From Melioribacteraceae bacterium (GTDB lineage: Bacteria; Bacteroidota; Ignavibacteria; Ignavibacteriales; Melioribacteraceae): a DNA stretch of 64,000 bases. The position numbers and the translations under genes were made by a program. The stretch lies in the NCBI GenBank assembly GCA_035362835.1, contig DAOSDY010000003.1:62001-126000 (forward strand), given 5' to 3'. How positions within the stretch are numbered: the first letter of the stretch is position 1; every line of letters begins with the position of its first letter. The notes under the pieces are model-generated. The model was not told where the DNA came from. It made no database searches and was given only the letters and a program-made list of their open reading frames with translations. Below, piece after piece: positions 16,639 to 25,956 of this stretch.

Positions 16639-19134
16639 TTACCTTTTTTTGCTGCTTTTCTTTTTAACTACTTTTTTAGCAACCGATTTCCCAGCAACCT
16701 TTTTTGCCGGCTTACGGATTATTTTCTTAACCGGCTTTTTAACTGCAGTTTTCTTTTTAGGTTTTACACTTTTCTTTGCGATCTTTTTCTTAACAATTTT
16801 TCTTTCTTTTTTCACTTTCCTCTTTTCTTTAACCACTTTCTTTTTAGCAGGCGATTTTTTCTTAACAACTTTCTTCTTCATGCTGGATGCAATAAGATTC
16901 AATGCGCCTCCGGCTTTGAACCATTCTATCTGTCCTGCATTGAAAGAATGATTGAGCCAAATTTCATCGGTTGTGCCGCCGATATGTTTAACAACCATCT
17001 TCAGTTGTTTGCCGGGCGCAAATTGCTTTAAACCAACCAGGTCGAAAGTATCATCCTCCTTTATTTTATCGTAGTCGCTCGGATCTGCGAATGTTAACGG
17101 AAGCATTCCCTGTTTTTTGAGGTTTGTTTCGTGAATACGCGCGAAAGACTTTGTAATAATTGCCTTCCCGCCCAGGAATCTCGGTTCCATAGCGGCATGT
17201 TCGCGGGAGGATCCCTCGCCGTAATTTTCGTCGCCTACTACAATCCATCCGATTCCCTGTTCTTTATACTCTCTTGCAACTTCGTGAACGGGCTGATAAA
17301 ATTCGTTAAGCTGATTCTTTGCTTCGCCGGCATTTCCGTTAAATGCGTTTATAGCGCCGAGGAACATATTTTTTGAGATGTTATCCAGATGTCCGCGGTA
17401 TTTAAGCCAGCTTCCTGCCGGTGAAATATGATCTGTAGTGCATTTCCCTTTTACCTTGAGAAGTAAAGCTAAAGACGTAAAATCTTTGCCGTCCCAGGGT
17501 TTGAAAGGTTCAAGAAACTGAAGACGCTCGCTACCCGGATCGATCTTAACTTCTGTCTTGAATCCATCTTTAACAGGTGCGAGGAAGCCCTTTGTATCCT
17601 TTTCAAATCCTCTCATCGGAAGTTCGTCGCCGAAGGGAGGATCGAGTTTAACCTGTTCTCCTTTTTCGTTAACAAGATAATCTGTTTCCGGATTGAATGA
17701 TAATGACCCTGATATGGCTAGTGCAGTCACTATTTCCGGACTGGCAACAAACGACAGTGTTTCCGGGTTGTTATCATTTCTCTTTGCAAAATTTCTGTTG
17801 AACGAATTAATAATTGTATTACGTTCGCCGGTTTTGATATCCATTCTTTTCCACATGCCTATGCATGGTCCGCACGCGTTTGCCAGAACCTGTCCACCGA
17901 ATTCTGTAAGAGTCTGCAGCTGTCCGTCTCTCTGGATAGTAGCACGTACCTGTTCCGAACCCGGAGTAATTGTAAATTGGGCTTTTGCTTTAAGTCCTTT
18001 AGATAATGCCTGACGAGCAATATTTGCAGAGCGGTCGATATCCTCGTAGCTTGAATTGGTACAGCTTCCAATCAATGCAACGCTTATCTTATCCGGGTAA
18101 TTATTCTGAACAACAGCTTCTTTCATTCCGGAAACCGGATGAGCGAGATCCGGTGTAAACGGTCCATTAATGTGAGGCTCTAATTCATTGAGGTTTATTT
18201 CTATCAGCTGGTCGAAGTAGAGTTCCGGATTCGCATATACTTCATCATCGGCTTTTAAAACGTCAGCTAATTTCTCCGCGAGTTCTGCCACATCGGCCCG
18301 GTCTGTTTTTCTTAGGTAACGGGACATGCTTTCATCGAAAGCGAAGATTGAAGTGGTTGCGCCGATCTCGGCACCCATGTTGCAAATTGTCCCTTTGCCA
18401 GTACAAGAAATTGATTTTGCCCCGTCTCCAAAATATTCGACAATGGCACCGGTTCCGCCTTTAACGGTCAGCAATCCGGCAACTTTTAGAATTACATCTT
18501 TCGGGGAAGTCCATCCGGAAAGCTTTCCTGTCAGTTTCACACCGATCAGCTTTGGCCATTTTAATTCCCAAGGCATTCCGGCCATAACATCCACAACGTC
18601 CGCACCGCCTACTCCAATGGCAATCATTCCCAGTCCGCCGGCATTAGGAGTATGCGAATCGGAACCGATCATCATTCCGCCCGGGAAAGCATAATTCTCT
18701 AAGATAACCTGATGAATTATACCCGCACCCGGCCGCCAGAACCCGACACCGTATTTTTTGCAGATGCTTTCAAGAAATTCATAAACCTCTTTGTTCTCCT
18801 CAATAGCTCTCTTTAAATCCTCTTCCGATCCGCTCTGAGCAACAATAAGGTGATCGGCATGAGCGGTTGCGGGAACAGCGGAATTTTTTCTTCCGGCATG
18901 CATAAACTGTAATAATGCCATTTGCGCAGTTGCATCCTGCATTGCTACCCGGTCGAGCCTGAAATCCGCAAAGTCTTTTCCTCTTTGCATTGGTGATTTA
19001 GCCGGATCCCATAGATGTGCATATAAAACTTTTTCTGCGTAAGTCATCGGACGCCCTACAACCTTACGCGCATTCTCGATTTTCTTACGGATTTGCGAGT
19101 AAACTCCCTTTATCATGTCGAAATTTGCAGTCAT
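16639..19134 (-). CDS. acn: Aconitate hydratase with a lysine-rich C-terminal tail
   Basis: Aconitase isomerises citrate and isocitrate in the TCA cycle using a [4Fe-4S] cluster. The ATG at 19134 gives 831 residues beginning [20 protein letters not shown], the usual N-terminus of the mitochondrial-like bacterial family; the frame opens earlier at a TTG (19164) that looks spurious. Seen in order: [33 protein letters not shown] (first cluster Cys), [11 protein letters not shown] (the other two Cys) and [19 protein letters not shown] in the swivel domain. The enzyme part ends at [15 protein letters not shown] (about residue 751), the family's normal end. After that, in frame, come 80 residues with 39 Lys and 4 Arg. 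Core catalytic residues all appear intact. Confidence 0.95.
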   Translation of the reverse strand: MTANFDMIKGVYSQIRKKIENARKVVGRPMTYAEKVLYAHLWDPAKSPMQRGKDFADFRLDRVAMQDATAQMALLQFMHAGRKNSAVPATAHADHLIVAQSGSEEDLKRAIEENKEVYEFLESICKKYGVGFWRPGAGIIHQVILENYAFPGGMMIGSDSHTPNAGGLGMIAIGVGGADVVDVMAGMPWELKWPKLIGVKLTGKLSGWTSPKDVILKVAGLLTVKGGTGAIVEYFGDGAKSISCTGKGTICNMGAEIGATTSIFAFDESMSRYLRKTDRADVAELAEKLADVLKADDEVYANPELYFDQLIEINLNELEPHINGPFTPDLAHPVSGMKEAVVQNNYPDKISVALIGSCTNSSYEDIDRSANIARQALSKGLKAKAQFTITPGSEQVRATIQRDGQLQTLTEFGGQVLANACGPCIGMWKRMDIKTGERNTIINSFNRNFAKRNDNNPETLSFVASPEIVTALAISGSLSFNPETDYLVNEKGEQVKLDPPFGDELPMRGFEKDTKGFLAPVKDGFKTEVKIDPGSERLQFLEPFKPWDGKDFTSLALLLKVKGKCTTDHISPAGSWLKYRGHLDNISKNMFLGAINAFNGNAGEAKNQLNEFYQPVHEVAREYKEQGIGWIVVGDENYGEGSSREHAAMEPRFLGGKAIITKSFARIHETNLKKQGMLPLTFADPSDYDKIKEDDTFDLVGLKQFAPGKQLKMVVKHIGGTTDEIWLNHSFNAGQIEWFKAGGALNLIASSMKKKVVKKKSPAKKKVVKEKRKVKKERKIVKKKIAKKSVKPKKKTAVKKPVKKIIRKPAKKVAGKSVAKKVVKKKSSKKR
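16642..16881 (-). other. Histone H1-like lysine-rich extension of aconitase
   Basis: This segment encodes the last 80 residues of the aconitase gene. About half are lysine, with repeats such as KKKxxKKK, AKK and KPxKK, like the tails of bacterial H1-like proteins (HctB, AlgP). It begins with a methionine (ATG at 16881-16879) right at the family's normal C-terminus. A separate internal start is therefore conceivable, though no clear ribosome-binding site is seen. The segment should be disordered and strongly basic and could bind nucleic acid or acidic surfaces; that is inference. Confidence 0.85.
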
Positions 19135-19255
19135 GGTATTGTACCTAAGTTTATTAATATTCAATGCTAAAATAAAAAAATAGTATAGATTTTTATAGAT
19201 GCGGCGACGAGATTTTAAATACTCAACGAGATTAGATAAAACCGGTTACCAAACC

Positions 19256-19837
19256 CTAATTGAATATTTCCCTTTCCACAATCTCGCAGATAATATGTGC
19301 TATTGTAATATGGCCTTCCTGTATCCGCTGGGTATTATTTGAAGGGATTAATATTGGTAAATCAGCCATTCCTTTCAGTTTTCCGCCGGAGCCACCAAGA
19401 AAACCGATCACAATCATCTTTTTCTCATGTGCTTTTTCAACAGCCTTTATAATATTCCCCGAATTGCCGCTTGTTGAAATCGCTATTAGAATATCGCCTT
19501 CATTGCCAAGTCCTTCAATACTCCGGGCAAAAACATTTTCGAAACCGATATCATTTCCGCCGGCTGTAAGATTGGATGTATCTGTGGTTAACGCTATTGC
19601 AGGCAGGGCGGGACGTTTTACATCGTGACTTAATCTGATCATCAGTTCTGTAGCAATGTGCTGGCAGTCTGCTGCGCTTCCGCCGTTACCGCAGAGCAGA
19701 ACTTTTTTTCCGTTCCTGTAGGATTCAATCAGAATATCGGCGGCTTTAAAAACGTCCGATTTACATTTCTTTTCAATCGCTAACTTAACTTCAGAACTTT
19801 CTTTCAAAGATTCGGAAAAAAATTTTTCTCTCTCCAA
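19256..19837 (-). CDS. gmhA: Phosphoheptose isomerase (SIS domain)
   Basis: GmhA converts sedoheptulose 7-phosphate to D-glycero-D-manno-heptose 7-phosphate for lipopolysaccharide core or other heptose glycans. The 193-residue protein is a single SIS domain with CGNGGSAADCQHIATEL (about 50-66, including the catalytic Glu), ISTSGNSGNIIKA (about 119-131) and the C-terminal EGHITIAH (His base). The start is TTG; an AAGGTGA ribosome-binding site ends 6 bases upstream and decides it. It is not visibly in an operon with other heptose genes, which are absent from this window. Confidence 0.9.
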   Translation of the reverse strand: MEREKFFSESLKESSEVKLAIEKKCKSDVFKAADILIESYRNGKKVLLCGNGGSAADCQHIATELMIRLSHDVKRPALPAIALTTDTSNLTAGGNDIGFENVFARSIEGLGNEGDILIAISTSGNSGNIIKAVEKAHEKKMIVIGFLGGSGGKLKGMADLPILIPSNNTQRIQEGHITIAHIICEIVEREIFN

Positions 19838-19871
19838 AACGTCACCTTTTTTGATTAGATTTGAACCGCAT

Positions 19872-19879
19872 CAAAAATA
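19872..19879 (-). promoter_or_regulatory. Bacteroidota-type -7 element upstream of gmhA
   Basis: Read on the minus strand, TATTTTTG fits the TAnnTTTG consensus and lies 34 bases before the gmhA start. No clear TTTG is seen 17-21 bases upstream of it, so the call rests on one element. Confidence 0.4.
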
Positions 19880-20182
19880 ATAAAGTTTGTTATTAAACTC
19901 CTGCAGGAAATGAAACCCGGTAGTAGAAATAAAGAAAAATTTGAATACCCTCTGTTCTGCGATTATTCATGCAAATATGCTTCATTCGGTTCTCCGGCCT
20001 CAATTGGTGCGTGCAGAAAGGAATTGGCCGTCTGGTGCAAACATTTTAAACGCTATAATAATAAGCACAATAAATGCTTCAATAGAACCTGAGAAGATAG
20101 AATTTAAAACCAGGAGCGGATCTTGTTTAAATCCAGATTCATATTTATGAATCCTGATACTTTAGAATGACTTCCGAAAATC
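19880..20182. other. Intergenic stretch without a recognisable gene
   Basis: This lies between gmhA (-) and the membrane protein gene at 20246 (+). Two short overlapping open frames (69 and 60 codons) show no coding character: no ribosome-binding site and no domain, membrane or signal pattern. No tRNA-like or terminator-like structure is seen. It is probably the upstream region of both divergent genes. Confidence 0.5.
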
Positions 20183-20214
20183 GTTGTTCAAAAGAGGAAC
20201 ATTTCCTATGTTTC
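20183..20214 (+). promoter_or_regulatory. Possible promoter for the OPT-associated membrane gene
   Basis: GTTG (20183-20186) and TATGTTTC (20207-20214) are 20 bases apart, each one mismatch from the Bacteroidota consensus TTTG and TAnnTTTG. They lie 31 bases before the ATG at 20246. Confidence 0.35.
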
Positions 20215-20245
20215 GGCATATTTTACCAATAACTCCGAATTATTT

Positions 20246-21052
20246 ATGAAAAAAATCATCCTCTTCTGGATAATTGCATTTATCATCACAGCCTCTTCCG
20301 CGGTCTTTCAAAGAATGACAGGCCCTACATATCCTCTCTCCGGCAAAATTAAATTCGATGGGAAAGAGATTAAATATAAATTTATGAGAAGTGAAGAAAC
20401 AGTAAGGGATTGCAGGGTTGATATAGTTGTAAACGATAATTCAATTTCCGGCACATTGTACTGGAGGAAATACAAATACGACAAAGAATATAATCGTGTT
20501 GAGATGACAGGCGGTGATACGCTAACGGCATTTCTTCCAAAGCAGCCTTCTGCCGGTAAATTGGAATATTATGTAGAGCTGGAAAAGGGTAGTGAAATAA
20601 TCGACGCTCCGAATGATAGAGCTGTCGTAATCCGTTTTAAGGATGTAGTGCCGGCCTGGCTTCTCATTCCTCACGTTATTTTTATGTTCGGGGCAATGCT
20701 TCTTTCAACAAGAACCGGACTCGAGTTTTTTAACAGGGAACCTGATTTTATAAAACTTACTTCATGGACACTCGGATTTCTTCTGATCGGGGGGTTTATC
20801 TTAGGCCCGCTCGTTCAGCTTTATGCATTCGGCGCATTGTGGACAGGATTTCCGTTCGGATACGATCTTACCGATAATAAAACACTTATCGCAGCTCTTG
20901 TATGGATCTTTGCCTGGTATAAAATCAAAAAATCGCCGAATCCCAAGCTTTGGGTATTAATTGCAGCAATAGTAATGATGATTGTGTTTCTGATTCCCCA
21001 TAGCGTTTTAGGCAGCGAATTGGATTACAGCAAATTGGAAAATCATAAATAG
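20246..21052 (+). CDS. Uncharacterised membrane protein preceding an OPT transporter
   Basis: The family is not recognised. The 268 residues start with a hydrophobic helix (about 3-20). A soluble, beta-rich extracytoplasmic region follows (about 25-130, including PLSGKIKFDGKEIKYKFMRS). Four or five membrane helices then run from about residue 138 to 255. The gene ends 33 bases before an OPT family transporter on the same strand, and both probably share a promoter, so a partner or regulatory role in transport is possible but unproven. Confidence 0.55.
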   Translation: MKKIILFWIIAFIITASSAVFQRMTGPTYPLSGKIKFDGKEIKYKFMRSEETVRDCRVDIVVNDNSISGTLYWRKYKYDKEYNRVEMTGGDTLTAFLPKQPSAGKLEYYVELEKGSEIIDAPNDRAVVIRFKDVVPAWLLIPHVIFMFGAMLLSTRTGLEFFNREPDFIKLTSWTLGFLLIGGFILGPLVQLYAFGALWTGFPFGYDLTDNKTLIAALVWIFAWYKIKKSPNPKLWVLIAAIVMMIVFLIPHSVLGSELDYSKLENHK

Positions 21053-21085
21053 TAGAATTCTAATCCTATTAATTCAGGAGCTAAA

Positions 21086-23065
21086 ATGAGTTCACACGAA
21101 AAACCAACAACAACCGGATTGCCGCACAATGCGTATTCTGAATTAAAACCGGGTGAAGAATATATTCCTGTATTGTCACCTAACAGTGAATACCCGGAGG
21201 TTACTCCTTACTCGGTTATTACCGGTATTATTATGGCAATTATTTTTACTGCTGCTGCCGCTTACCTTGGTTTGAAAATCGGCCAGGTCTTCGAAGCTGC
21301 AATTCCGATAGCAATCCTTGCCGTAGGTTTATCTGCTGCTTTTAAGAAAAAAGGAGCTCTCGGACAGAATGTAATTATTCAATCGATCGGGGCAACATCG
21401 GGTACAATTGTAGCCGGTGCTATTTTTACGATACCGGCTCTTTACATATTGAATCTGGAAGCCGACTTCTATCAAATCTTCTTCGCTTCACTGCTCGGCG
21501 GATTTCTCGGAATACTTTTTTTAGTCCCGTTCAGAAAATATTTTGTTTCGGAAATGCACGGTAAATTTCCATTCCCCGAAGCTACTGCCACAACCGAGGT
21601 TCTTGTAGCAGGCGAGAAGGGAGGAGGGCAGGCATTTGTTCTGGTTGTTGCCGGTTTGATCGGCGGTATATATGATTTTATTGTGGCTGCTTTTGGCTGG
21701 TGGAGTGAAGTGATTACTACCAAAGTTGTCGGCATTGGTCAGACACTCGCAGATAAGTTAAAGCTTGAATTCCGTGTTAGTTCTAGCACCGCGATTTTAG
21801 GACTTGGTTATATAATTGGTCTTAAGTATTCAGCCATAATTGCAGCGGGTTCATTTCTATCCTGGTTTGTTCTGGTCCCTATAGTTGCCTATTTCGGACA
21901 GTATATTGTTGAACCTGTAGGATCTAATATTTCACTTCTTATTAATGAAATGTCGGCCGAACAGATCTTCAGATCCTACGTCCGGCATATTGGTATTGGC
22001 GGAATAGCTATGGCCGGATTGATCGGTATTATCAGATCATCGGGCATAATTAAGAAAGCTTTCTCCCTCGGCTTCCAGGAATTGTTCGGTAAAAAGGTTA
22101 ACGAAAATAATATCAGGACACAGAAGGACCTTCCGATGAAAATAATATTTATCGGAATTGTAGTTGTAGCTGCACTTGTATTTGTATTTTTCCTCTTCGG
22201 CGTTGTTAATAATCTGTTTCAGGCACTGGTAGGATTAGTGATAGTACTTATAATTTCATTTCTGTTTACGACGGTTGCGGCTACAGCTATTGCGATTGTA
22301 GGCACCAATCCGGTAAGCGGAATGACACTTATGACACTGATACTTTCGTCGGCAGTTCTTGTTTCGGTGGGATTAAGCGGTCCGGCAGGAATGGTTTCCG
22401 CACTGATAATCGGCGGTGTTGTTTGTACAGCACTATCGCAGGCAGGTGCGTTTATTACAGATCTTAAAATCGGCTACTGGCTTGGTTCTTCGCCTTATAA
22501 ACAGGAAAGATGGAAATTTGTAGGAACAATTTTTTCCGCCGCAACGGTTGCATGGATAATTATGATACTCAACGAAACCTACGGATTTACAGGCGATAAT
22601 GCTCTTGTAGCCCCTCAGGCGAATGCCATGGCGGCTGTAATTCAGCCTCTAATGTCCAATCAGCCTGCACCCTGGGTGTTATACCTTGGAGGCGCATTCC
22701 TTGCGTTAATCTTAACAGTACTTAAAGTTCCTGCCCTCGCATTCGCTCTCGGTATGTACATACCGATGGAATTAAATATGCCTCTCTTATTCGGCGGATT
22801 GATTGCTCATTTCGTTTCTACAAGAAGTAAGGATGATAAACTCAACACGGCCAGAAGGGAAAGAGGAACTTTGATTGCTTCCGGTTTTATCGCAGGCGGC
22901 GCACTCTTTGGTGTTATCAGCGCGATATTGCGTTATGCCGGGTATAACTGGGTTCATACTGAATGGCAGGAAACGCATGCAGCCGAATTGGTCGCGTTAA
23001 TTATGCTCAGTATGATTGCTGTTTATATGATCTGGGATTCATTGAGAGCTAAAAAAGAAGAATAA
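21086..23065 (+). CDS. OPT family oligopeptide transporter
   Basis: This 659-residue protein with about 14-16 membrane helices belongs to the OPT superfamily, which imports oligopeptides or metal chelates by proton coupling. N-terminal features include PYSVITGIIMAIIFTAAAAY, LGLKIGQVFEAAIPIAIL and the conserved FPFPEATATTEVL. Bacterial OPT proteins of this length are usually annotated as peptide transporters, but metal-siderophore substrates also occur. AGGAG lies before the ATG. Nearby peptidases (M3 next door, S46 further on) make peptide uptake the best guess. A strong hairpin terminator follows. Confidence 0.88.
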   Translation: MSSHEKPTTTGLPHNAYSELKPGEEYIPVLSPNSEYPEVTPYSVITGIIMAIIFTAAAAYLGLKIGQVFEAAIPIAILAVGLSAAFKKKGALGQNVIIQSIGATSGTIVAGAIFTIPALYILNLEADFYQIFFASLLGGFLGILFLVPFRKYFVSEMHGKFPFPEATATTEVLVAGEKGGGQAFVLVVAGLIGGIYDFIVAAFGWWSEVITTKVVGIGQTLADKLKLEFRVSSSTAILGLGYIIGLKYSAIIAAGSFLSWFVLVPIVAYFGQYIVEPVGSNISLLINEMSAEQIFRSYVRHIGIGGIAMAGLIGIIRSSGIIKKAFSLGFQELFGKKVNENNIRTQKDLPMKIIFIGIVVVAALVFVFFLFGVVNNLFQALVGLVIVLIISFLFTTVAATAIAIVGTNPVSGMTLMTLILSSAVLVSVGLSGPAGMVSALIIGGVVCTALSQAGAFITDLKIGYWLGSSPYKQERWKFVGTIFSAATVAWIIMILNETYGFTGDNALVAPQANAMAAVIQPLMSNQPAPWVLYLGGAFLALILTVLKVPALAFALGMYIPMELNMPLLFGGLIAHFVSTRSKDDKLNTARRERGTLIASGFIAGGALFGVISAILRYAGYNWVHTEWQETHAAELVALIMLSMIAVYMIWDSLRAKKEE

Positions 23066-23095
23066 ATATTTCTTTTTCATTTATGAATATTAATA

Positions 23096-23123
23096 ACCCC
23101 CGCATCTGCGGGGGTATTTTTTT
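23096..23123 (+). terminator. Intrinsic terminator after the OPT transporter gene
   Basis: ACCCCCGC (23096-23103) and GCGGGGGT (23108-23115) form a stem around ATCT, followed by ATTTTTTT. Confidence 0.92.
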
Positions 23124-23205
23124 AGGATTGTAATAATGGCAACTGATATGGATTCCGATACCTTTTTTTATCTATTTTTTCCCCGCTCATTTAATCTATG
23201 GGGGA

Positions 23206-25083
23206 ATGATGAATTCAAAATATATTTTCATTTTAATTATGGTGTGTTTAATGACTAATTCATTTGCGCAAAACCTGGAGAGGAAAGACGTTCCCGTTAA
23301 ATTTAAGTGGGATAATTCCGTTCTCTATAAAAATTCCGGCGAATGGCAGAAAGATAAATCTCTTATAGAAAAACAGATCGGCGAACTTAAATCATTTAAA
23401 GGGCAGCTTGGCAATAGCGCCGATGTTTTCTATAATGCCTTAAGAACTTACTTCGATACATACAAACTTTATTATAAACTTTCCGATTATGCCTTCAGAG
23501 TAGCAGACGAGGATTTACGGATCGGGGCTAATCAATCTTTAAATCAGGAGGCGACTACACTTGGAACACAGTTCGGCGAGGCTGCTTCATTTCTAAGTCC
23601 TGAAATCCTGAAGATCGATCAGGAGAAGATAAAATCTTTTTTTAATCAGAAGAAGGAACTGGCAGAATTTCAGTTTTTTGTGAATGAGATTCTCAGATTG
23701 AAAGAACATACTTTAACTGAAAGAGAAGAGGAGATACTTGCCAGTGCCGGTTTGATTACCACAACAATGAATGAAGTCCATTCAATTTTCGACAATGCCG
23801 AGAAACCGAATCCAAAAGTAAAACTTTCAACGGATGAAGAAGTTGAATTGAGCGCCGCGGGATACTCTAAATACCGTGCCTCTTCCAATAGAAAAGACCG
23901 TGAGAATGTAATGGCGGCTATGTTCAACGAAGGTTATAAAAAATTTCAGAATACTTTCGGCGCTAACCTGGCTGGTAAAGTTAGAGCCGATTACTTCTAC
24001 GCAAAAAACAGGAAATACAAGTCGGTACTTGAACAATCTCTCGATGCGAACAAAATTCCGGCAAGTGTTTATGAGAATCTGATAAATCAGATAAATAAAA
24101 ATCTTCCTACGCTTCACCGTTTTCTGAAATTAAAAGCGCGCATGCTTGGTTTGGATCAGCTCTATTATTACGATCTTTATGCTCCTATGGTAAAAGATGT
24201 AGAATTTAAATACTCAATAGAAGAAGGGCAGCAACTTCTTCTTGAAGTCTTTAAACCTCTCGGAGAGGAGTATGTAACCACCGTTAAAAAATCTTTTGAT
24301 GACCGGTGGATCGATTACGTTGCTACAAACGGAAAACGAAGCGGAGCCTATTCATCCGGTGCTGCTTTCGACTATCATCCCTTTATAATGATGAACTGGA
24401 CAGACGATTTTGAATCGGTTTCCACACTTGCGCACGAACTCGGGCATACTATGCACAGTTATTTCTCGAACAAACATCAGCCATTCGTAAATGCGCAATA
24501 TGCTACATTCGTTGCCGAGATTGCATCAACAATTAATGAAAACCTTCTAAACAATTATATGGTGGCTAACGCAAAGAGCAGAGAGGAGAAATTGTATCTT
24601 CTCGGCACTTTCCTCGATTTGATGCGGGCTACTATATTCAGACAGGTTTCATTTGCTGAATTTGAATGGGAAATTCATAAAAAGGTTGAAAACGGTGAAC
24701 CGCTCACTGGCGAAGAGATGAGCAGCATTTATTACGACATTGTTAAAAAATATTACGGGCACGATAACAGTGTCTGCGTTGTTCCGGATTATGTAGCATT
24801 TGAGTGGGCGTTTATTCATCATTTTGTAGGATATACATATTATGTTTATCAGTATTCCACTTCGCTGATTTATGCAACTGCGTTTGCCGAAAAAATTCTG
24901 AACGAAGGTCAGAGCGCCGTTGATAAATTTTATAATATTCTGAACGGCGGCAGCTCGGATTACCCGATTGAGCTGATTAAAAAAGCGGACCTCGATCCGT
25001 TAAGTTCCGAAGCCTTCGACCTTGCTATTGCAAAGATGAACAATGTAATGGATCAGATAGAGGCGCTTCTCGATAATAAATAA
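23206..25083 (+). CDS. Exported M3 family oligoendopeptidase (PepF-like)
   Basis: Zinc metallopeptidases of family M3 cleave short peptides. The 625-residue protein has the PepF/M3B layout, with the zinc motif LAHELGHTMHSY (HExxH, near residue 410) and the downstream glutamate ligand in FVAEIASTINE. Unlike the cytoplasmic type it has a signal peptide (hydrophobic residues about 5-20, ending SFAQ), so it should act in the periplasm or outside. It follows the OPT gene but is separated from it by a terminator. The start follows GGGGGA; two ATGs are adjacent and either may be used. Confidence 0.92.
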   Translation: MMNSKYIFILIMVCLMTNSFAQNLERKDVPVKFKWDNSVLYKNSGEWQKDKSLIEKQIGELKSFKGQLGNSADVFYNALRTYFDTYKLYYKLSDYAFRVADEDLRIGANQSLNQEATTLGTQFGEAASFLSPEILKIDQEKIKSFFNQKKELAEFQFFVNEILRLKEHTLTEREEEILASAGLITTTMNEVHSIFDNAEKPNPKVKLSTDEEVELSAAGYSKYRASSNRKDRENVMAAMFNEGYKKFQNTFGANLAGKVRADYFYAKNRKYKSVLEQSLDANKIPASVYENLINQINKNLPTLHRFLKLKARMLGLDQLYYYDLYAPMVKDVEFKYSIEEGQQLLLEVFKPLGEEYVTTVKKSFDDRWIDYVATNGKRSGAYSSGAAFDYHPFIMMNWTDDFESVSTLAHELGHTMHSYFSNKHQPFVNAQYATFVAEIASTINENLLNNYMVANAKSREEKLYLLGTFLDLMRATIFRQVSFAEFEWEIHKKVENGEPLTGEEMSSIYYDIVKKYYGHDNSVCVVPDYVAFEWAFIHHFVGYTYYVYQYSTSLIYATAFAEKILNEGQSAVDKFYNILNGGSSDYPIELIKKADLDPLSSEAFDLAIAKMNNVMDQIEALLDNK

Positions 25084-25096
25084 ATTGTTTCTTTGG

Positions 25097-25136
25097 TGGA
25101 CCTTGAAAGCCAATCGGAATTTCAAGGTCCATTTTT
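25097..25136. terminator. Bidirectional terminator between the M3 peptidase and plug-protein genes
   Basis: TGGACCTTGAAA (25097-25108) and TTTCAAGGTCCA (25120-25131) pair perfectly around 11 bases, with TTTTT following on the plus strand. It lies between convergent genes. Confidence 0.88.
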
Positions 25137-25142
25137 ATATCT

Positions 25143-25940
25143 CTAATTCCCTGTCCATATCAGTACAACACCGCCGGTTTTACCCCTGCTGAACCGATAA
25201 GGGGCATCAATACTTTGTTCGTAAACCTCGATAGCTTTTATTGTGTGAGGATTTATTAATTCCACCGGATTTGGAGCTTTCTCTACAGGGTTAAACTTTT
25301 TTCCCCCAAGTATTGAACGGTTTGGCGGAGCGGTGAAATCCTGATTTATAAGAACCCCATCAAGGTAAAACATTATCGGTTGATTAAAACTCTCGTATCT
25401 TTTAAAGTAGAACTCATTATCGTTATGCACATATGTTATTCCGGGAATGTTCGTTAGGAAATCTCTCATAGAATTCTTTCCCATCGGCTTAAGTTCTTCT
25501 ACCGAATAAAATTTGCCCGGACTCTCCAGTTTTCGTTTATAGAATCCGATAGCATCAAGTTCCATATCCCGTCTCTCGCCTGTTACAGTAACCTCACCCA
25601 GAACCACAGAGTTCGGAAGTAATCCGATCTCAATTTCGAGTGTATCACCTGCCGGTATGAAAAGGTGCTCGATTATTTTGTCGTGATAACCGATACGTTT
25701 GGTCTCAAGAATAAAATCTTTCAGTCGTACCTGCGGAAATATGAAAATTCCGTCAGCGCCTGTTGATTGAATAGCCGATATTTTTTCCTTGGAGGGTTTT
25801 AGAAAAATAATAACATCTCCTACCGGCTCCTTCGATGTCAGATCAAATGACCGGCCTATTATTGTTTGTGAGTGTGAGGTAGAGCTGAAAATCAGCAACG
25901 CACATAAACAACTGATTATAAAAAGGAAAGTACTTTTCAT
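25143..25940 (-). CDS. Barrel-less TonB plug protein with carboxypeptidase-like domain (copy 2)
   Basis: The ATG at 25940 gives 265 residues with a clean signal peptide (MKSTFLFIISCLCALLIF, cut near SHSQ); the frame is open to 26045, but that extension would sit inside the upstream gene. A carboxypeptidase-regulatory-like beta domain (about 25-115) is followed by a TonB plug-like domain (about 120-265) with MRDFLTNIPGITYV and IMFYLDGVLIN. It ends in FSRGKTGGVVLIWTGN, where a normal receptor would begin its barrel; no barrel strands follow. It is a paralogue of the gene 16 bases upstream and probably in its operon. Confidence 0.72.
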   Translation of the reverse strand: MKSTFLFIISCLCALLIFSSTSHSQTIIGRSFDLTSKEPVGDVIIFLKPSKEKISAIQSTGADGIFIFPQVRLKDFILETKRIGYHDKIIEHLFIPAGDTLEIEIGLLPNSVVLGEVTVTGERRDMELDAIGFYKRKLESPGKFYSVEELKPMGKNSMRDFLTNIPGITYVHNDNEFYFKRYESFNQPIMFYLDGVLINQDFTAPPNRSILGGKKFNPVEKAPNPVELINPHTIKAIEVYEQSIDAPYRFSRGKTGGVVLIWTGN

Positions 25941-25956
25941 ATCTATTCCGTTTATT

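Noticed and set aside
16649..16951. Plus-strand 100-codon hydrophobic frame opposite the aconitase tail
   Set aside because: It is the reverse complement of lysine codons (AAA/AAG read as TTT/CTT), which always gives a Phe/Leu-rich shadow. It has no ribosome-binding site.
19910..20150. Two short plus-strand frames between gmhA and the membrane protein
   Set aside because: No ribosome-binding site, no domain or membrane pattern, and they overlap each other in different frames.
10765..25131. Shared CCTTGAAA/TTTCAAGG stem in the terminators at 10765 and 25097 as a repeat family
   Set aside because: Only the inner 8 bp are shared; loops and outer stem differ, so this could be chance.
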